Shown here: piece by piece, positions 33,626 through 42,442 of the stretch | Layout of the letters: the number at the start of each line of letters is the position of its first letter | Position numbering within the stretch: position 1 is the first letter of the stretch | From: JAPXRI01 sp033813635 | GTDB taxonomy: Bacteria; Bacillota; Clostridia; Oscillospirales; QAMX01 | DNA length: 64,000 nucleotides | Direction: 5' to 3' | Assembly: GCA_033813635.1 (NCBI GenBank) | Contig: JAPXRI010000001.1 | Location: 62,001-126,000 of the forward strand | Made by a program: the position numbers and the translations under genes | The notes under the pieces: generated by a model | What the model was told of the DNA's origin: nothing | Databases searched by the model: none | Seen by the model: only the letters and a program-made list of their open reading frames with translations

Positions 33626-34750
33626 TTAAAGCAGCCCGGCTTTTAAAAACGCGTCGGCTACCGCGGTTCCGCCGTTTCCGTCCGGATGAAGCCCGGAATA
33701 CCGCGCTTTGTACCCTTCCGGCTCGTCGTATCCCAGTACCGCGGCCATGTCGAACACTGCATCGGCGTTTTTAATTGCTTCCTCGCGGATCGCTCGGTTT
33801 ATCTCACGCCACTCGGCAAGATGCCAGATGTCGGCAAGCGGCGGAAGCGTGAACAAAATCAGCCGTCCGACTCCACCCTCTTTTAAAAGCCGGGTTATCC
33901 TGTCTAGATAAGAAAGCACTTCCGCGGCGGGCGCGCTCTCGTGCAGCAGGTCGTTTACACCGAGGCAAACGACGGCGGCGTCGCAGGTCTTCGCTTTAGC
34001 AAGCCACGCGCCGTCCTTCGCGGCGTCCCGCGCCCGGGCAAAACCGAGGCCGAGGTTCCATGGAGCGTAGCTGTCTTTAAGCGCAAGACCTATCTTCGCG
34101 GCCCAGAACTCGTAGCCGTTGTTTCTCGTGCCGATACCCTGGGTGATCGAGTCTCCCAGAAAGCAGAGACGCTTAACACCAGGCTTTTCCGCGGCGAAAA
34201 GCGCTGGCTTCACGCAGAGATTGTCCGGTGTGAACGCTGCGCGGTCCTTTGAGCTTATGCGCGCGCCTTCGGCCCGGTAGCACGGAATCTGGCTGTCCGG
34301 CGTCACCGGAATGCCGCCGCTCTCCGACAGAAAGGTCACGCAGACAGTAAACGCTAGGTAATGCCCTGCCGGGACGCAGAGCGAGACCTCATCGCTCCAG
34401 AATTTCTCATCCGGTGAGACGATTTTCGATCTCTCGCCCGAAAACGTCACGTTGGCCGACGCCGCCGCGTGGAGCGGAATCACCTCCGGGTCCGCGCCCC
34501 CGTCGGACAGATAGGCGTAATTGAGCCGCCATGGGCCGCCCGGCCTGTCCGCAAACGCGACCTCACCTTTTTCAAACGTACTGTCCACCGTGTTTGAAAA
34601 CCAGAATTTAAAATTCTCGGCGTCCGCGTATGTCGGCTTTACATAGCTTGTGTAGGTTCTTGTTTCGCCTGCTTTGCCGAAGATGATAAAGTTGTTCGAC
34701 GTGCCGATCACCGTGTCGGATACGAAATCCTTCGGGAATAATTTTTGCAT
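33626..34750 (-). CDS. SGNH/GDSL-family esterase
   Basis: 374 residues from the ATG 6 bases after AGAAGG. An N-terminal beta-rich domain (about 1-175) precedes an SGNH hydrolase with FLGDSITQG (nucleophile Ser), the Gly in LGFARA, GVNDLL, and the catalytic pair in SGLHPDGNG. Such proteins deacetylate carbohydrates. There is no signal peptide. It follows an esterase-like gene and a TIM-barrel glycosidase-like gene on the same strand, so it probably belongs to a glycan-degrading cluster. Confidence 0.85.
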   Translation of the reverse strand: MQKLFPKDFVSDTVIGTSNNFIIFGKAGETRTYTSYVKPTYADAENFKFWFSNTVDSTFEKGEVAFADRPGGPWRLNYAYLSDGGADPEVIPLHAAASANVTFSGERSKIVSPDEKFWSDEVSLCVPAGHYLAFTVCVTFLSESGGIPVTPDSQIPCYRAEGARISSKDRAAFTPDNLCVKPALFAAEKPGVKRLCFLGDSITQGIGTRNNGYEFWAAKIGLALKDSYAPWNLGLGFARARDAAKDGAWLAKAKTCDAAVVCLGVNDLLHESAPAAEVLSYLDRITRLLKEGGVGRLILFTLPPLADIWHLAEWREINRAIREEAIKNADAVFDMAAVLGYDEPEGYKARYSGLHPDGNGGTAVADAFLKAGLL

Positions 34751-34794
34751 AATCATCCTTCTTTTATTTATCAGACGCGCTTTGGCGAATGTGT

Positions 34795-35049
34795 TTAAGG
34801 AAGCGTTTCCGGCGCGACGGTTGCGGGCATATACCCTCCTGTCGTCGCCGCGGCCGATTTCGTTGTCTGCGCGAAAGTTTCCGCCTTTTCCGTTTCCGAT
34901 TGGTATGCGGTCACAGATGTGCTCTTGGCCAAAGTCGTCGACTCCGGCGGCGCGTTTTTCCTAATATTTTCAAAGCCGTACATCAGCGCGACGACGCTGA
35001 ACAATATCAGCGTCATCGGCGGCAGTATTTTAAACGTTTTGTTTTTCAT
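34795..35049 (-). CDS. Small membrane-anchored Thr/Ala-rich protein
   Basis: 84 residues: a short basic start, one membrane helix (about 10-26), then a low-complexity Thr/Ser/Ala/Glu tail. I do not recognise it. It lies between and in line with the SGNH and alpha/beta-hydrolase genes with short spacers, which supports it as real. The ribosome site (GGAAAG) is weak. Confidence 0.5.
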   Translation of the reverse strand: MKNKTFKILPPMTLILFSVVALMYGFENIRKNAPPESTTLAKSTSVTAYQSETEKAETFAQTTKSAAATTGGYMPATVAPETLP

Positions 35050-35065
35050 AACAGTTTTCTTTCCA

Positions 35066-35845
35066 TCATCCGCTGACTTCCGCCGAGATATTTTTGTTCA
35101 GCTGAGAATCGAACCAATCCTCGGCGAGGCCCAATCGCAGTTCGTGGACGCCGTCGAACATATCGAAGTAAACGCGCGCGTCCGGGTATCCCCGGAATAT
35201 TTTTTCGTAGATGTCAAACCCGTGGTGACACGGGATTGACGGATCGGATTTTCCGCAGAAAATCTTGGTGTTCGAGCGCGCTATCTCGGCGGCGTAAAAT
35301 ATCGGCGAGCGGAAGGCGTATTCCGAGGCCGTCTCCTCCGAGGGGGGGCCGCCGCAGCAGGCGGCGATGTCGGCGGCGTACTTCCCGCCGACCTTGTTCC
35401 CGAGCTTTTCAAAATACCAGTCCTCAAGCGAGACCACAGGCACAAACGCGGCGACCGCCTTCCATAGCGCGGGCGCGTAGGCGGCCATCAGCAGCGCCAT
35501 ATGCCCGCCCCCGCTCGCCCCGAGGAGCAGAATACTCGATCGGTCCACCGGGTATCTATCACAGATATACGAAACGGCGTCGACAATGTCCTGCTTTGCG
35601 AGAAGTGAGCCGCAGGCCTCCCGGCAGCGCGGGTTTTCAGGCGTATTCGGACCGCGGAATTCGGGGAGCAGCAGCGAAAATCCGCGCTTTTTAGCGAATG
35701 GCAGCATTTCATCGACCTGATTGAACCGGTCGCAGCTCCAGGTGTGGAGCCCGACGAGAAGCGGCCTGTTTTTCTCCTCCGCCGGCTCGAAAAGCGACGG
35801 TTCCAGGGAACCATCCAGCGATGACTTAATAAGCAGTTCCTGCAT
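35066..35845 (-). CDS. Alpha/beta-hydrolase (prolyl-oligopeptidase-like esterase)
   Basis: 259 residues with the nucleophile elbow GASGGG after SSILLL, an early oxyanion region near LVGLHTWSCDR, an Asp in GKSDPSIPCHH and a His in DGVHEL. There is no signal peptide. Related proteins are esterases or acetyl xylan esterases. It lies 24 bases downstream of the TIM-barrel gene, and GAGGG precedes the ATG. Confidence 0.82.
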   Translation of the reverse strand: MQELLIKSSLDGSLEPSLFEPAEEKNRPLLVGLHTWSCDRFNQVDEMLPFAKKRGFSLLLPEFRGPNTPENPRCREACGSLLAKQDIVDAVSYICDRYPVDRSSILLLGASGGGHMALLMAAYAPALWKAVAAFVPVVSLEDWYFEKLGNKVGGKYAADIAACCGGPPSEETASEYAFRSPIFYAAEIARSNTKIFCGKSDPSIPCHHGFDIYEKIFRGYPDARVYFDMFDGVHELRLGLAEDWFDSQLNKNISAEVSG

Positions 35846-35869
35846 AGATAACCCTCGCAGATAATAAAA

Positions 35870-37423
35870 CTAAGTCCTCTCAACCCTGAGTTCGATATGC
35901 TTCACGGTGAACGCTCCCAAGTTTGCTTTTATTTCCACCGTGTTTACCTGGTCAAGCGTGTCCAAGTCGGCGTTCCAGACATAGCGCGGGGTTTCCGTGT
36001 ACTCGCATAAAAGCGGTTCCTTGTGCGAATAGCGCAGAGGCCGCGAGTTGACCCAGACATCCGCGGAGCGAACGATTTCTTCGGCGCAAGAAGCTGTGAC
36101 TCCGTTGTCGGATTCTACGCCGAGGATCAGGGTCACCTTCCCGTCGGCCGGAACCAGCCCGGTTCTAATTCTGAACCTCTCATAACCGTTTTCGCACCTT
36201 CTCGGCACCTGGACGAACGGTTTTTCCCAGAATGGCTGCGCGTCTCTGAATGAGACAAGATGCCTGCGCGGCGCGGAAAGAGAGGTCTGCCTGTCGCCGA
36301 TTGTCTTCAGCAGTTCGCGGTGGTAAAGCCTGTCGAGGCAGTTTTTCTCATCCTCCCTCGGCCTGCCCGGTACCGGATTCCTCTCCTCCGAAAAATCCGC
36401 GCCGTTGGGGTTGAACATAAAGTTGAAAAGATAGATTTTATCGGCGCCGGCGCAGTGATATCCGGCAGCACAGCCGTTGACAGTCTCCAGAGTCGAAAAT
36501 TTCAGCGGGTAGGAGGGGCTCTCGCGCATACAGATCTCGATACCCGGTGCAAGCGCCGTCTTTGTTCCGGCGAGCGCGGTTTTCCAGAGCTCCAGCGGCA
36601 TATCAGGCTCGCAGGTACCCCAGCGGGGCGTCGGTACCAGCACGTCTACGAGGCCCTCCCGCGCCCATGTCAGAGCGTCAAAGCCCGAGTAATACGCGGC
36701 CTCCAAACCTGCCGGGATACGCTCGCCGAGCAGTATCCTATGCCCTCTTTTTTTCTCGAAGCCGTCGAGAAGCTTTCGAACCGACCCTATGAACTCGTTG
36801 ATGATTCCGATGCCAGCGTACTCGCCGCCGTATGAGAAACAGAAAATCTCCCGCTGCCAGTCGAGCTCGCAGCCGTACGCGTCATAGCGCGAGAACGCGT
36901 CCTCAATTTCGTCCAAAAAGCGCTTCCTTACCGCCTCGAAGCCGTAATCGTATATCTTCGAAAAATAATCGTCCGGCGGGTGATGGCGCACCCGGCGGAA
37001 TTCCGGGTGTTCATAGTAGTAATCCGGCGCCAGAAACGAGGTTTTCTCGTATGTCTCGTGCGCGTCATTCATGCGAAACGACAGCCAGGGTGTAATGCCG
37101 ATTTCAAGACAGCGTTCAATCGCCGTTTCGTAGGGGTCCGCGCCGTAAGTTATGTACATGTCGTAGAGGGGCTTCAGCCGCGAATAGTCGACTGTAATGC
37201 CGTTTTCTGTCTTCTGCAGATATTTTTGGTAATACCCCTCCCAGACCTTAGACGGACGGCTCGCGCAGCGTCCAAGGACACAGAGCAGAACGTCCGTCAC
37301 CTGCGTGCCGGCGTACTGGTCGATGATCGCCCGCGCGTTGCTTTCAATCTCCTCTTTGGAATTTCCCGCTGAGCATATATTCGCAAACGCGGTGTCGTCC
37401 CAATTCAGCATAATCCCGGACAT
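35870..37423 (-). CDS. Putative TIM-barrel glycoside hydrolase-like protein
   Basis: 517 residues I cannot place in a numbered family. The N-terminal about 380 residues look like a glycosidase barrel (ITPWLSFRMNDAHE, YGCELDWQREI, LLGERIPAG, VLVPTPRWG), with acidic residues at the ends of predicted strands. A beta-sandwich C-terminal domain (about 400-517) resembles a carbohydrate-binding module. There is no signal peptide, so it would be cytoplasmic. It heads the run of esterase genes downstream. GGGGAG precedes the ATG. Confidence 0.6.
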   Translation of the reverse strand: MSGIMLNWDDTAFANICSAGNSKEEIESNARAIIDQYAGTQVTDVLLCVLGRCASRPSKVWEGYYQKYLQKTENGITVDYSRLKPLYDMYITYGADPYETAIERCLEIGITPWLSFRMNDAHETYEKTSFLAPDYYYEHPEFRRVRHHPPDDYFSKIYDYGFEAVRKRFLDEIEDAFSRYDAYGCELDWQREIFCFSYGGEYAGIGIINEFIGSVRKLLDGFEKKRGHRILLGERIPAGLEAAYYSGFDALTWAREGLVDVLVPTPRWGTCEPDMPLELWKTALAGTKTALAPGIEICMRESPSYPLKFSTLETVNGCAAGYHCAGADKIYLFNFMFNPNGADFSEERNPVPGRPREDEKNCLDRLYHRELLKTIGDRQTSLSAPRRHLVSFRDAQPFWEKPFVQVPRRCENGYERFRIRTGLVPADGKVTLILGVESDNGVTASCAEEIVRSADVWVNSRPLRYSHKEPLLCEYTETPRYVWNADLDTLDQVNTVEIKANLGAFTVKHIELRVERT

Positions 37424-37473
37424 ATATTTCTCCCCTCGTTTCGCCCCAAAGTTCCCTGCGACGCAATATTCCC

Positions 37474-38073
37474 CTATAGAGCGTTTACTTTCATGCCCGC
37501 GGCGCGAGCCAGCAGGATCATCTTCGCCGCGTCTTCTATCATGCGCATCTCGTGAACCGCCTTTTCAATGGTGTCGGCCGCCGTAACGAGGCCGTGATTT
37601 GCGATTACGCACGCTTTTTTTGCCGGCAGCATCGCAAGGCTGACGTTTTTTGCCAGCTCCGCGGTGCCGTGGGGCGCGAATGCCGCCACGGGAACCGGTC
37701 CGGAAAAGCCCATCGCGTCGCTCTCAAGGACCTGCGGAATCGGCTCCCGCGCAATCGCGAAGACCCCCGCGTTGGCCGGGTGTGTGTGGACGATTGCGGA
37801 AATATCCTCCCGCGTCCTGTAAAGCTCAAGGTGTAGCGTCATTTCACTCGAAGGCTTCCGGAGGCCGTCTAATATTTTTCCGTCGATATCTACAAGGCAG
37901 ATGTCCTCCGGGCCCCGGAGCGCGTAGGGAATCGCGGCGGGGGTGATATATACAATGCCGTTCTTCCTGTCGTATACACTGAAATTCCCCTGCAGATCTT
38001 TTATATATCCGTCCTCACGGAGCGATTTTCCGAGCTCCGCGAGGGCGCGCCTGATTTTTGTGTTTACCAGCAT
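37474..38073 (-). CDS. Class II aldolase (FucA/AraD family)
   Basis: 199 residues with zinc ligands H96 and H98 in IVHTHPAN and H160 in ANHGLV, and the catalytic Glu at about E77 (KPSSEM). The family cleaves sugar phosphates such as fuculose-1-phosphate to DHAP plus an aldehyde. The MtnA-type isomerase gene nearby, with only a DegV gene between, matches the pairing of the 5-deoxyribose / methylthioribose 'DHAP shunt' (DrdA/Ald2 type), which is my preferred role. A fucose or rhamnose role remains possible. Confidence 0.88.
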   Translation of the reverse strand: MLVNTKIRRALAELGKSLREDGYIKDLQGNFSVYDRKNGIVYITPAAIPYALRGPEDICLVDIDGKILDGLRKPSSEMTLHLELYRTREDISAIVHTHPANAGVFAIAREPIPQVLESDAMGFSGPVPVAAFAPHGTAELAKNVSLAMLPAKKACVIANHGLVTAADTIEKAVHEMRMIEDAAKMILLARAAGMKVNAL

Positions 38074-38112
38074 AGCTTCATATCTTCTTTCGGTTCCTTA
38101 TCCTTTTTTAAA

Positions 38113-38967
38113 TCACGCCTTCATCACGCCGATGCCGATCAGACCGGGTCCTGTATGGACAATCAGCGCGGAACTAATCGTACCTTCGGCGACTATATTC
38201 AGGTTTTTTATTCTTTGCGATAAAACCTCTTTAATCATCGCCGCGTCCCGCTCGGCGCGGGTGTTCATGATCGCAATTATAGGGCTTTCGCAGCCTTCGA
38301 TATACGAAAGCGCGAGCTTGATCATCCGTTCGATCGCGTGCTTGCGGCCGAGCGTTTTCGCCGCGATGCAGTAAACCCCCTCCGGGTTGCAGGTTATGAT
38401 GGGCTTAAGCTTCAGCGCGTCGCCGAGCAGCGCGCTGACAAGGCCGATCCGTCCGCCTTTATACAGGTATTCGAGGGTGTCGAGGCAGAAAAACACCTTT
38501 GACTTTTCAACATTGGCGCGCATTGCGGTACAGAGCTCGGCCCATGAGACTCCGTTTTCCACCAGCATCGCCGCTTTGATAGCCAGCATGCCGCTGCCTA
38601 TCGAGATGTTTTTTCCGTCGAGAACGTAGCTTATCAGCCCCTCATACTCATCGCATATCAGTCTGATAAGATTAATCGTACCGCTCAAGCCCGACGAGGT
38701 GCAAACGATGAAAACATGGGTGTAGCCCTGCGCTTTTATGCCGTCGAGCATAGCAAGAATTGTCTCGCCGGACGGAAGCGAGGTTTTCGGAATCTCGGTT
38801 GGCAGCAGGTCGCATATCTCGTCCGGCGTGATATCGACACCGTCGGAATACTCTCTTCCGCCGAAAAGAATCTTAAACGGTATCACACCAATATGATAAC
38901 GCTCTATGAGGTAAGGCGGCACGTCGCAGCCCGAATCGACCGCTACGGCTATCTTTTCCGTCTCCAT
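38113..38967 (-). CDS. Second DegV-family protein
   Basis: 284 residues, starting at the ATG after GGAGAAAGG. It shares the plan of the DegV protein at 32460 (VAVDSGCDVP, CTSSGLSGTI, LDTLEYLYKGGRIG) but is clearly divergent. It is predicted to bind a fatty acid. Its position between aldolase and isomerase genes with short gaps suggests co-transcription, though a metabolic link is not obvious. Confidence 0.88.
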   Translation of the reverse strand: METEKIAVAVDSGCDVPPYLIERYHIGVIPFKILFGGREYSDGVDITPDEICDLLPTEIPKTSLPSGETILAMLDGIKAQGYTHVFIVCTSSGLSGTINLIRLICDEYEGLISYVLDGKNISIGSGMLAIKAAMLVENGVSWAELCTAMRANVEKSKVFFCLDTLEYLYKGGRIGLVSALLGDALKLKPIITCNPEGVYCIAAKTLGRKHAIERMIKLALSYIEGCESPIIAIMNTRAERDAAMIKEVLSQRIKNLNIVAEGTISSALIVHTGPGLIGIGVMKA

Positions 38968-39029
38968 CAAGCCTTTCTCCTTTAAACCTTATTTGTTTTT
39001 TTATTGCCCGATCAAGCCTACTTTATTTA

Positions 39030-40130
39030 CTAAAAAAGTCCGTCTATTCCTTCTTTTGTGGCAGGGCACACACCCTTTTCGGTAATCAGCGCGGTCACAA
39101 GCCTTGCGGGGGTGACGTCAAAGCCGTAGTTCTCCGCCGGGCTCTTTTCCGGCGTCACAAGCACGGTTTCTCGTTTACCCTCCCGCGTGAGACCGGTGAT
39201 GTATTTCACCTCGTCCGGCGAGCGGCGCTCAATCGGTATCCCGCTTACACCGTCGGACAGGGACCTGTCGATTGTGGAGGTCGGCAGCGCGACGTAAAAC
39301 GGCACGCCGTTGTCCCGCGCGGCAAGGGCTTTCAGGTAAGTCCCGATTTTATTCGCCACGTCACCCGTACCCGTCGTCCTGTCCGAGCCGACGATCACGG
39401 CGTCGACAAGGCCGTGCTGCATCAGATGTCCGCCGGCGTTGTCCGGAATCACCGTATGCGGAACGCCGTTTTCAAGCAGCTCAAACGCTGTCAGAAACGC
39501 GCCCTGATTCCGCGGCCTCGTCTCGTCCACATATACGTGTACGTCAATTCCCCGTTCCCGTGCGACGTATACCGGCGCCGTCGCCGTGCCGTAATCGACG
39601 CAGGCGAGCCACCCAGCGTTGCAGTGCGTAAGAATGTTTACTCTCGCTCCGGCTTTTCGCCTCGCGATCTCCGCGAGAATATCCGCGCCGTACTCGCCTA
39701 TTCTGCGGCACTCGGCGACGCTCTGCTCCGTTATCTGATTCGCGGTCTTAAGCGCCGCGCGGATTTTTTCTACGACCCCAGCGGCCTTTTCCATCTCCGA
39801 AAGCGTTTTTCCCACCGCCCAGGCAAGGTTCACGGCCGTCGGTCTTGTGGCGATCAGCTCGTTTGCGCCCGATTTCACGGCTTCTTCAAACGCCGTCATC
39901 GACGTTTTTGGCGCATGGTACGCGGCGAGATATACGCCGTAGGCTGCGGCCGAGCCGATCAGCGGCGCGCCGCGAAGGTGCATGTCCTTAATCGCCTCGA
40001 CCATCTCATCGACGGTGGCGATCTTTTCAAACACCGTCTCGAACGGGAGAAAACGCTGGTCAATGATGCCCACCGCAGCTCCGTCGTCTTCCAGCCAGAT
40101 TGTCCTCATGCGCCTGCCGCCGATCAACAT
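39030..40130 (-). CDS. mtnA: MtnA-type aldose-ketose isomerase
   Basis: About 366 residues with the methylthioribose-1-phosphate isomerase motifs: RGAPLIG (53-59), THCNAG with C170, DETRPRNQGA, and GSDRTTGTGDVANKIGTY with D250, the catalytic pair. It converts 5-methylthioribose-1-phosphate, or 5-deoxyribose-1-phosphate in the DrdI branch, to the ribulose form. The neighbouring class II aldolase would then release DHAP. No mtnK/drdK kinase or phosphorylase is seen nearby. The start is uncertain between ATG at 40130 and 40109. Confidence 0.9.
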   Translation of the reverse strand: MLIGGRRMRTIWLEDDGAAVGIIDQRFLPFETVFEKIATVDEMVEAIKDMHLRGAPLIGSAAAYGVYLAAYHAPKTSMTAFEEAVKSGANELIATRPTAVNLAWAVGKTLSEMEKAAGVVEKIRAALKTANQITEQSVAECRRIGEYGADILAEIARRKAGARVNILTHCNAGWLACVDYGTATAPVYVARERGIDVHVYVDETRPRNQGAFLTAFELLENGVPHTVIPDNAGGHLMQHGLVDAVIVGSDRTTGTGDVANKIGTYLKALAARDNGVPFYVALPTSTIDRSLSDGVSGIPIERRSPDEVKYITGLTREGKRETVLVTPEKSPAENYGFDVTPARLVTALITEKGVCPATKEGIDGLF

Positions 40131-40238
40131 AATCCCGTCCCCCAATGCGTCTCTGTGTTTTATAAAAACGGCTCAAGGCGTGCCTTATGGAAGCCGTGCC
40201 TTAAGCCACCGTGATAACCCATCCGTTTCCGCCGCGCT

Positions 40239-40847
40239 TTAGCTGTCCAGATGGGACGCATCATTGATTTTAATTAGCCTCAGACAGCCGTTTTTTATTT
40301 CAAGCCTGTTTTGCGCCGTGTTTGCCAGACTGAGTCTGAACCTGTCCGCGTCCTGGGATAAAAGCCAGCAGAAAAACCCGGTAATAAATCCGACGTGCGA
40401 GACAATCAGAATCTTCTCGTCCTCCCTCGTCACGCTTTTCAGATACTCAAAGGTTTCACCCGCGCGTCGCTTGACAAGCTCTCTGGTCTCGTTTCCGGTA
40501 AATATCCAGCCCGAGTCTTCTTTGAAGACATCCTGCGGGAAAAAAGCGTCGAGATAGCGCGCACGGAGCTCTCCGCCCGTCATGCAGACGTGGGTCTCTG
40601 CCTCGCGGAGCTCTCTCAGGCCGTAGACGACCTCAATTTTATTCGGCTGATACCGGGCTATGGCCTCCGCCGTGTCCAGCGCCCTGACGAGCGGACTTGA
40701 AAAAATCCTGTCAAAACGCTCCTCCGACAGCTTCTTCGCAAGCTTTTCAGCCTGCTCCTTCCCGAGTTCGGTCAGCTCCGCATCCGGGATCAGCTTGCCC
40801 GTCGCGTTTTCCTCTGATTGACCGTGGCGAACGATAACGATTTCCAT
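40239..40847 (-). CDS. Histidine phosphatase (phosphoglycerate mutase-like)
   Basis: 202 residues with the catalytic RHG in IVIVRHGQSEEN and the second His in IVSHVGFI. Broad-specificity sugar or alpha-ribazole phosphatases share this fold. It precedes mtnA on the same strand with a 108-base gap and could act on the same sugar phosphates (inference). AGGAG precedes the ATG. Confidence 0.88.
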   Translation of the reverse strand: MEIVIVRHGQSEENATGKLIPDAELTELGKEQAEKLAKKLSEERFDRIFSSPLVRALDTAEAIARYQPNKIEVVYGLRELREAETHVCMTGGELRARYLDAFFPQDVFKEDSGWIFTGNETRELVKRRAGETFEYLKSVTREDEKILIVSHVGFITGFFCWLLSQDADRFRLSLANTAQNRLEIKNGCLRLIKINDASHLDS

Positions 40848-40935
40848 GCTATACTCCTGTGAATTAGGTAATGTGCGTATTATAGCATAATCTTCCAGAA
40901 ATGTGAAATAAAATATCGCGGCGCGGGCTTAAACA

Positions 40936-41271
40936 TCACACGGCCCGAACCAGCACCGTCAGCGCGATGAGGAGAAGCGCCGAAAGCAGCGCCGCGATGC
41001 CGACGGCGCAGTTCCTGATCATTTTCAGGTATCTCAGCGCGGTCAGCCCGATGACCTCGTTTTCCTCCCGCTCGGAAATATCGCTCCGGACCAGCCGGTA
41101 GTACTCGTTTGTCTCAATATCGAAGCTTACCCCTTCGGGTAGCGGGAGCTTTTCCATTTTCAGCCTTGTGATCTCTTTTTTTGCCTCTTCGCTTAAGCCT
41201 GCCTTTTCCAACAACCCGAGCTCGAGCCGGAGCCCATTCAGATCTTTTATCATTTTATCTTTTCTACTCAT
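40936..41271 (-). CDS. Small membrane protein of the radical SAM operon
   Basis: 111 residues: a charged helical N-terminus (about 1-40), a middle segment with PLPEGVSFDIETNEYYRL, and one C-terminal membrane helix (about 88-108). I do not recognise it. It is 15 bases after the radical SAM gene and lies last in the operon, so it likely tethers or partners the system at the membrane. Confidence 0.65.
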   Translation of the reverse strand: MSRKDKMIKDLNGLRLELGLLEKAGLSEEAKKEITRLKMEKLPLPEGVSFDIETNEYYRLVRSDISEREENEVIGLTALRYLKMIRNCAVGIAALLSALLLIALTVLVRAV

Positions 41272-41286
41272 AAGCCGTTTCCCCTT

Positions 41287-42408
41287 TCATTTATTTTTTC
41301 GCGCTCTATCCTCCACCAGCGACAGAATCGGGTAGAACTCGTCGTAGTGCTTATGGATAAAAAGCGGGTTTCTTTTCTTATATAGAGACTCCGCCACGCG
41401 GTCGGCGATTCTTATCAGCATCTTTTCATTTTCACACTGCACCGGCGAGACCCGGTCGACAAAGCCGGTGGCCTGCCGGTTCAGGCAGCCGCAGGTGTGG
41501 TTGCAGCGCAATCTAATCGCGCAGGCTTCGCACTCCGGGCTGTCCTTCGCCCCCTTTTCCCAAATCTTTGAGCGGAGAACCGGGTCGACGCCGGTTTCGA
41601 CATCGCCCATCACGTACTCATCGTCTCCGACAAACTGGACGCAGGGGTATAGCTTTCCGTCCGGCGCGACTGAGATCTGCTTTTTTCCGAGCTGGCAGCG
41701 ATCCGAACAGTAGTTCTCACCGCGCAGCCGGGAGAGGATCTTCATTTCAAACATGCCGAGATAGAATTTCTCGCCCGAAAGCGTCCATTCGATGTAATCC
41801 TTGGCAAGCCTTTCGTACTGCTTTTTAAGCTCCGCGAGGGCGCGCTCCGTCCAGGTCGCGTCCGCTGCGTAATTCAGCGAGGGGATCAGATAGCGAAAGC
41901 CCTTTTCAAACAGGAACTCGACCGAGGATGAAAGCTTCGATACGGTTTCCGGTGTAAATGTCGACATAGCGACCGCGTAGGGCTGATATTTTAAGAGCAG
42001 CGCCATCTTTTCCTCGAGCGCCCCGAAGGTACCGCCGCCGTTCGGGAAAACGCGGCAGTCGTCCTGTGCGAGCCCGTCGTGGGAAAAGCCGACGACCATG
42101 CCCGCACACTTTGTAAAGTGGAGGAAATCCTCGTCTAAAAGTGTCCCGTTTGTGGTTATCTTGTAGTAAAATCTGTGCGAGGTTTCTTTTGACCGCGCCG
42201 CGGAGTAGGAGACTATTTTTTTAATCAGTTCCTTTTTTAAAAGCGGCTCGCCCCCGAAAAAGACGAGCCCGGTCGGACCGGGGCTTTGGAGCGCCAGTTC
42301 GACGGCTTTGAACGCCGTCTCCTCGTTCATAACCGCGTTCCTTTTCTCCACATAGCAGTATTTGCAGCGTAGATTGCACTCGCTCGTCAGATGCAGCGTC
42401 AGATGCAA
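41287..42408 (-). CDS. Radical SAM/SPASM peptide-modifying enzyme
   Basis: 373 residues, starting with TTG seven bases after GGAGG. The radical SAM cluster is C11, C15, C18 (CxxxCxxC), followed by VFFGGEPLL, KITTNGTLL and VGFSHDG. A C-terminal SPASM domain carries CSDRCQLGK, APDGKLYPC, then CEAC-x5-C-x3-C-x-C and a late Cys, for two auxiliary [4Fe-4S] clusters. Enzymes of this type (anaerobic sulfatase maturases and RiPP maturases) modify Cys or other side chains of a protein or peptide. No sulfatase is nearby; the flanking lipoprotein-like and membrane genes are the likely partners. Confidence 0.88.
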   Translation of the reverse strand: MHLTLHLTSECNLRCKYCYVEKRNAVMNEETAFKAVELALQSPGPTGLVFFGGEPLLKKELIKKIVSYSAARSKETSHRFYYKITTNGTLLDEDFLHFTKCAGMVVGFSHDGLAQDDCRVFPNGGGTFGALEEKMALLLKYQPYAVAMSTFTPETVSKLSSSVEFLFEKGFRYLIPSLNYAADATWTERALAELKKQYERLAKDYIEWTLSGEKFYLGMFEMKILSRLRGENYCSDRCQLGKKQISVAPDGKLYPCVQFVGDDEYVMGDVETGVDPVLRSKIWEKGAKDSPECEACAIRLRCNHTCGCLNRQATGFVDRVSPVQCENEKMLIRIADRVAESLYKKRNPLFIHKHYDEFYPILSLVEDRARKNK

Positions 42409-42442
42409 CGGGATTCCTCCTCTCGGGTACGCCTGCCGCCTA

